A stretch of DNA of 64,000 nt from Mucilaginibacter psychrotolerans. Its GTDB lineage: Bacteria > Bacteroidota > Bacteroidia > Sphingobacteriales > Sphingobacteriaceae. This document shows, piece by piece, positions 61,264-64,000 of this stretch (position 1 is the stretch's first letter; each line of letters starts with the position of its first letter). A model generated the notes under the pieces. That model was given only the letters and a program-made list of their open reading frames with translations, did no database searches and was not told the DNA's origin. Made by a program: the position numbers and the translations under genes. The stretch covers positions 1-64,000 of the forward strand of contig NZ_SOZE01000002.1 in NCBI RefSeq assembly GCF_004519315.1. The letters are read 5' to 3'.

Positions 61264-62793
61264 ATGAAAAAAATGTACCTGCTTGTTTTTGCGCTTGTTG
61301 CGTTCGCCAATACGCATGCCCAAAACATCGATCGCAGTAAATTCATTAAAGACAGCCTCGTAAATTACATTAACCGCGCTATTACCAACTGGCGCATACC
61401 GGGCGCAGCGGTGTGTATTGTTAAAGATGGCAAGATAGTGCTCATGAAAGGCTTCGGCGTAAAAGAGCTGGGGCTGATGAACAAGGTTGATGAGAACACG
61501 CTGTTTATGATAGGCAGCAATACCAAGGCCTTTACGGCTACTGCACTGGCCATGTTGCAGGCCGATAAAAAACTATCGTTGGATGATAAGGTTACCCAAT
61601 ACATCCCCGAGTTTAAGCTGGATAACAAAGCCGCCGGCGAGTTGACTATTGTGAAAGATTTGCTTTGCCATCGATTGGGTTTCCGCACCTTTCAGGGCGA
61701 TTTTACCTTTTACAATACCAATCTGGCCCGGCACGATGTGATAGACCGGTTAGGCAAAATGAAGGCTATCTACCCCTTCCGCACTACCTGGGGCTATACC
61801 AACGCGGCTTTTTTAACCGCCGGCGAAATTATCCCAAGAGCCATTGGCAGGCCCTGGGAAGCCTACGTAAAAGAAAATATTTTTGCGCCGCTGGGTATGG
61901 GCAATACCCTGGCCCTTAGTGCCGATATGCCCAAAGCCATTAACCGCACGGTGCCACATACACTGGTTGATGGTAGGCTTACAGCTATCCCCTATGCCGC
62001 TATTGATGGCCTTGCACCTGCGGGTTCTATCAGTTCATCGGTAAACGATTTGAGTAAATGGGTAATGGCCCTGCTGAACGATGGCAAGGTTGGTGCGCGC
62101 CAGGTGATACCCGCCGCCGCCATACAGGCCACCCGACAGCCGCAGGATATTGTAGGCAGCGTGAAGCACCTCAACGGCGAAACCAATTTTGAACTGTACG
62201 GACTGGGATGGGAGATAGAGGATTACAGCGGCCACCGCATTTATATGCATACCGGCGGGGTTAACGGTTACCTAACTTCGGTAACGCTGGTGCCGCAGGA
62301 TAAGCTGGGCATTATTGTGCTCACCAATACCGACCAGAACAACTTTTACGAGGCCCTGAAGTGGGAGGTGATGGATGCTTACTTTAAGCAGCGTTTCCGT
62401 AATTACAGCGAGGTGTACCTGGACCAGTTTAAGGCTGTTGCCAGCCGCCAGCTACAGGCCGACCGAAAATTGCGCGATAGCGTGGCCCTGATGCCAAAAC
62501 CCAAACTATCCCTAGGCGAATACACCGGCAAATACACCAACGAGTTTTACGGCAATATGGAAATTACCGCCGGAGAGAACGGCACACTGGAAATGCGTTT
62601 TGAGCATCACCAAAAAATGTATGCCAAGCTACAGGCCCTGGGTTGCAACCGCTTCTACGTAACCTTTAGCGACCCAACCCTGGGCAAAGCCGTATTCCCC
62701 TTTTTCACGTTTAATAATAAGGTAACTGGCGTACGCGTAAAAGTGGCCGATTTTATTGAGTACAACCCTTATGATTTTAAGAAGGTGCAGTGA
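61264..62793 (+). CDS. Serine beta-lactamase-like hydrolase (class C fold, DUF3471)
   Basis: 509-aa exported esterase or D-amino-acid peptidase-like enzyme. A signal peptide (1-19) precedes the penicillin-binding-fold domain with nucleophile Ser85 in SNTK (S-x-x-K), the YTN triad Tyr178 and a HTGG motif. The C-terminal ~90 residues (YTGKYTNEFYGNMEIT onwards) match DUF3471. These proteins rarely hydrolyse beta-lactams; substrates are usually peptides or esters. It is monocistronic. Confidence 0.9.
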   Translation: MKKMYLLVFALVAFANTHAQNIDRSKFIKDSLVNYINRAITNWRIPGAAVCIVKDGKIVLMKGFGVKELGLMNKVDENTLFMIGSNTKAFTATALAMLQADKKLSLDDKVTQYIPEFKLDNKAAGELTIVKDLLCHRLGFRTFQGDFTFYNTNLARHDVIDRLGKMKAIYPFRTTWGYTNAAFLTAGEIIPRAIGRPWEAYVKENIFAPLGMGNTLALSADMPKAINRTVPHTLVDGRLTAIPYAAIDGLAPAGSISSSVNDLSKWVMALLNDGKVGARQVIPAAAIQATRQPQDIVGSVKHLNGETNFELYGLGWEIEDYSGHRIYMHTGGVNGYLTSVTLVPQDKLGIIVLTNTDQNNFYEALKWEVMDAYFKQRFRNYSEVYLDQFKAVASRQLQADRKLRDSVALMPKPKLSLGEYTGKYTNEFYGNMEITAGENGTLEMRFEHHQKMYAKLQALGCNRFYVTFSDPTLGKAVFPFFTFNNKVTGVRVKVADFIEYNPYDFKKVQ

Positions 62794-62850
62794 TTTGGGA
62801 ATTCGGATGTGAGATTTCGGAATTTGAAAGCCGTTTCTTGTCGCACGAAG

Positions 62851-63022
62851 ATTTGACTCACCCTATCTGCCGACAGGCAGGCCCGACGACCCGCATGCGC
62901 GGGCGTTGCCCTTCTGCTTCGCAAAGAGGGTTAGGAAAAGAAGTCAAATCAAAAAAGCCCCCTCTTTACGAAGTAGAGAGGGGGGGTGGGCCTGCCTGCC
63001 GGTAGGCAGGGGTGAGTCGAAT
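62851..63022. repeat. Palindromic repeat of about 170 bp with ATTYGACTCACCC ends
   Basis: ATTTGACTCACCC at the left end is inverted at the right as GGGTGAGTCGAAT. Inner arms are CTGCCGACAGGCAGGC with CCTGCCTGCCGGTAGGCAGG, and a CTCTTTACGAAGTAGAGAG hairpin. It shows no coding frame. It sits in the 434-bp gap after the serine hydrolase; GATTTCGGAATTT words at about 62805-62825 are in the style of the radA insert. Confidence 0.75.
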
Positions 63023-63177
63023 CGCGACGCGGACATTTGCATTAGGTTTCGACACCGCAACTCAAGCCCGCCACTTCATGCCGATTACTTGTTTCGGCAC
63101 CCCACACGGCAGGTCTACGACATGCAATACGGGTTAGCGCGTTGGCTAGTTTTATGATGGGGGTATTAGCGGGATGG

Positions 63178-63210
63178 AGATTTGTCAACTTTTAAAAAGT
63201 TGACAAATCT
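63178..63210. repeat. Perfect 33-bp palindrome
   Basis: AGATTTGTCAACTTTT and its inverse flank a central A. It lies 18 bp from the end of the DUF2007-like gene and may act as its terminator, although the U tract is only that within the stem. Confidence 0.7.
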
Positions 63211-63227
63211 AAACGACTCTGAATATT

Positions 63228-63884
63228 TCAGGCCCGTAATAGTTGCATTGCAACTGCTGCTATAAAGCCCACTATGGCCAAGTAAAATATCACCCGGCCG
63301 TGTTCCCGGTCTTTATTGGTATAGGCGTAAACGGTTTCGCCATTAGGCAGAGTTCTTTTATGCCCCATTAAATGCCAGCCAATGAGCAAGCCGAACAAGC
63401 CGCCCAAAACTGCGCAGATATAACCGAGGATAATCCAGGTGGTTTGCGGCGGCTCAGGCTGTTTTAACTCGGATATCCTCTCCTGCTCCATCTGCGATAG
63501 TTTTTCCGCGCTCAGTTCCACACCGCGATCGCTGAGTATCTTTTGAGCAAGTTGGTAGTCATAGGCGCTCCATTCCTCGCGTTTTGCCAACAGATCCAGC
63601 AATTCATCGTTGCTAAAAGCAAATAAATAATGGTCGGACTCTACAGCATCTAAATCAACCGATTGTTCCTCGGCCAATATTTGGTTGGCTCTTGTAAAAT
63701 CTTCGGGACTTATTTTTATGATGTATTCCTTGTCCAGTTCGTTATTCAGCGCCATCAGCGGGTTGGCACTGGTGGTGACCTGTTGTAAATGGTAGTTTAT
63801 TTCGTGTTTTTCTAATACCTCCACCAGCGCATCGGCCAGGGTCGGGTCATTAAACGTTTGGAAGGTTGCAAATTCAGGTTCCAT
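63228..63884 (-). CDS. DUF2007-like protein with two C-terminal membrane helices
   Basis: 218-aa protein. Residues ~5-75 match the putative signal-transducing domain DUF2007 (FATFQTFNDPTLADALVEVL, then YIIKISPEDFTRANQILAEE). A helical middle part with a short YDYQLAQKILSDRGVELS motif follows. Two hydrophobic helices (~148-168 and ~198-216) anchor it in the inner membrane. The function is unknown. Confidence 0.8.
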   Translation of the reverse strand: MEPEFATFQTFNDPTLADALVEVLEKHEINYHLQQVTTSANPLMALNNELDKEYIIKISPEDFTRANQILAEEQSVDLDAVESDHYLFAFSNDELLDLLAKREEWSAYDYQLAQKILSDRGVELSAEKLSQMEQERISELKQPEPPQTTWIILGYICAVLGGLFGLLIGWHLMGHKRTLPNGETVYAYTNKDREHGRVIFYLAIVGFIAAVAMQLLRA

Positions 63885-63920
63885 AAATGGGGAGGTGTTA
63901 ATGTTGCGTTATATTATTGT

Positions 63921-64000
63921 TTAGGGTGCCGTGTTTTCTGGTCAGCGTTTATCCTGTCCCAAGCTTGTTTGGTTAATACGATTAGCGTGTCTTTTTCGCA
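63921..64000 (-). CDS. 3' end of a gene cut by the right edge
   Basis: The minus strand is open from the window end to a TAA at 63921-63923. It encodes about 25 residues including CEKDTLIVLTKQAWDRINAD and ending TRHPKQ. It is 36 bp upstream of the DUF2007-like gene and could be cotranscribed with it. The family cannot be recognised from this tail. Confidence 0.4.

Noticed and set aside
62790..63157. Two overlapping plus-strand frames across the palindromic element
   Set aside because: They follow the repeat arms and encode proline/arginine-rich low-complexity sequence.

Overview
The window looks like a chromosomal segment of a Bacteroidota bacterium, most likely Sphingobacteriaceae (Mucilaginibacter/Pedobacter-like). 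The evidence is the Bacteroidota promoter signature TTTG-N19-21-TAnnTTTG, two proteins with type-B type IX secretion (gliding-motility) C-terminal domains, CarboxypepD_reg-like outer-membrane barrels, LytTR regulation, paired DUF1080 and GMC genes, DUF4407 and DUF6428 families, and weak use of Shine-Dalgarno sites. No transposase, phage gene, tRNA, CRISPR array or replication origin was seen. The accessory character comes from many small palindromic repeats between genes.

Layout. 1-330: three tandem leftward promoters of rRNA-operon type, firing off the left edge. 546-10.5 kb: rRNA m5C methyltransferase, SpoIIE-type phosphatase, GT2 glycosyltransferase plus flippase-like membrane protein, SNF2 helicase, a PIN toxin-antitoxin pair and dapF. 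10.7-16.7 kb: HtrA/Deg protease, two small unknown genes, GH20 hexosaminidase and a secreted Gfo/Idh/MocA oxidoreductase. 16.8-26.2 kb: a leftward run of YdcF-like protein, GH43 enzyme and two giant tandem-duplicated NHL-propeller proteins exported by type IX secretion. 26.5-27.1 kb: higBA. 27.1-30.2 kb: DUF1080 hydrolase, Fe-S GMC oxidoreductase and gluconate-dehydrogenase subunit 3, which together resemble a 3-keto-glycoside pathway. 30.4-39.4 kb: M28 and M61 peptidases, DUF4407, rhodanese, prohibitin, a second DUF1080 protein, an omptin-like barrel and a frameshifted membrane-LytTR regulator. 39.6-42 kb: outer-membrane barrel receptor.

42.2-46 kb is a complete arsenic-resistance operon: arsR, DUF6428, arsN2-type GNAT, acr3, phosphoesterase, arsC and the 3' remnant of an aquaporin gene. 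Two copies of an ArsR-type palindrome sit at the start codons of its first two genes. 46.1-48 kb encodes a large SPFH protein with four N-terminal repeats, reminiscent of major vault protein architecture. 48.4-53.7 kb: radA (carrying an in-frame insertion of repeat DNA), a MacB/FtsX permease and small proteins. 53.7-58.3 kb is a core block: HU, TPR protein, a 29-residue ribosomal mS38/COX24-like protein and RNase G/E, divergent from mutY-ssb. 58.6-64 kb: DPP-IV-type peptidase, serine beta-lactamase-like hydrolase, a DUF2007-like protein and the 3' end of a further gene.

The most unusual items are the vault-like SPFH protein, the doubled ArsR operator with a decayed aquaporin, the repaired-by-one-base LytTR reading frame, the repeat-derived insert in RadA, the 228-bp element with perfect 20-bp terminal inverted repeats, and toxin-antitoxin genes whose -7 promoter element ends 3 nt before the ATG. 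All family assignments are by eye from protein motifs; no database search was run.
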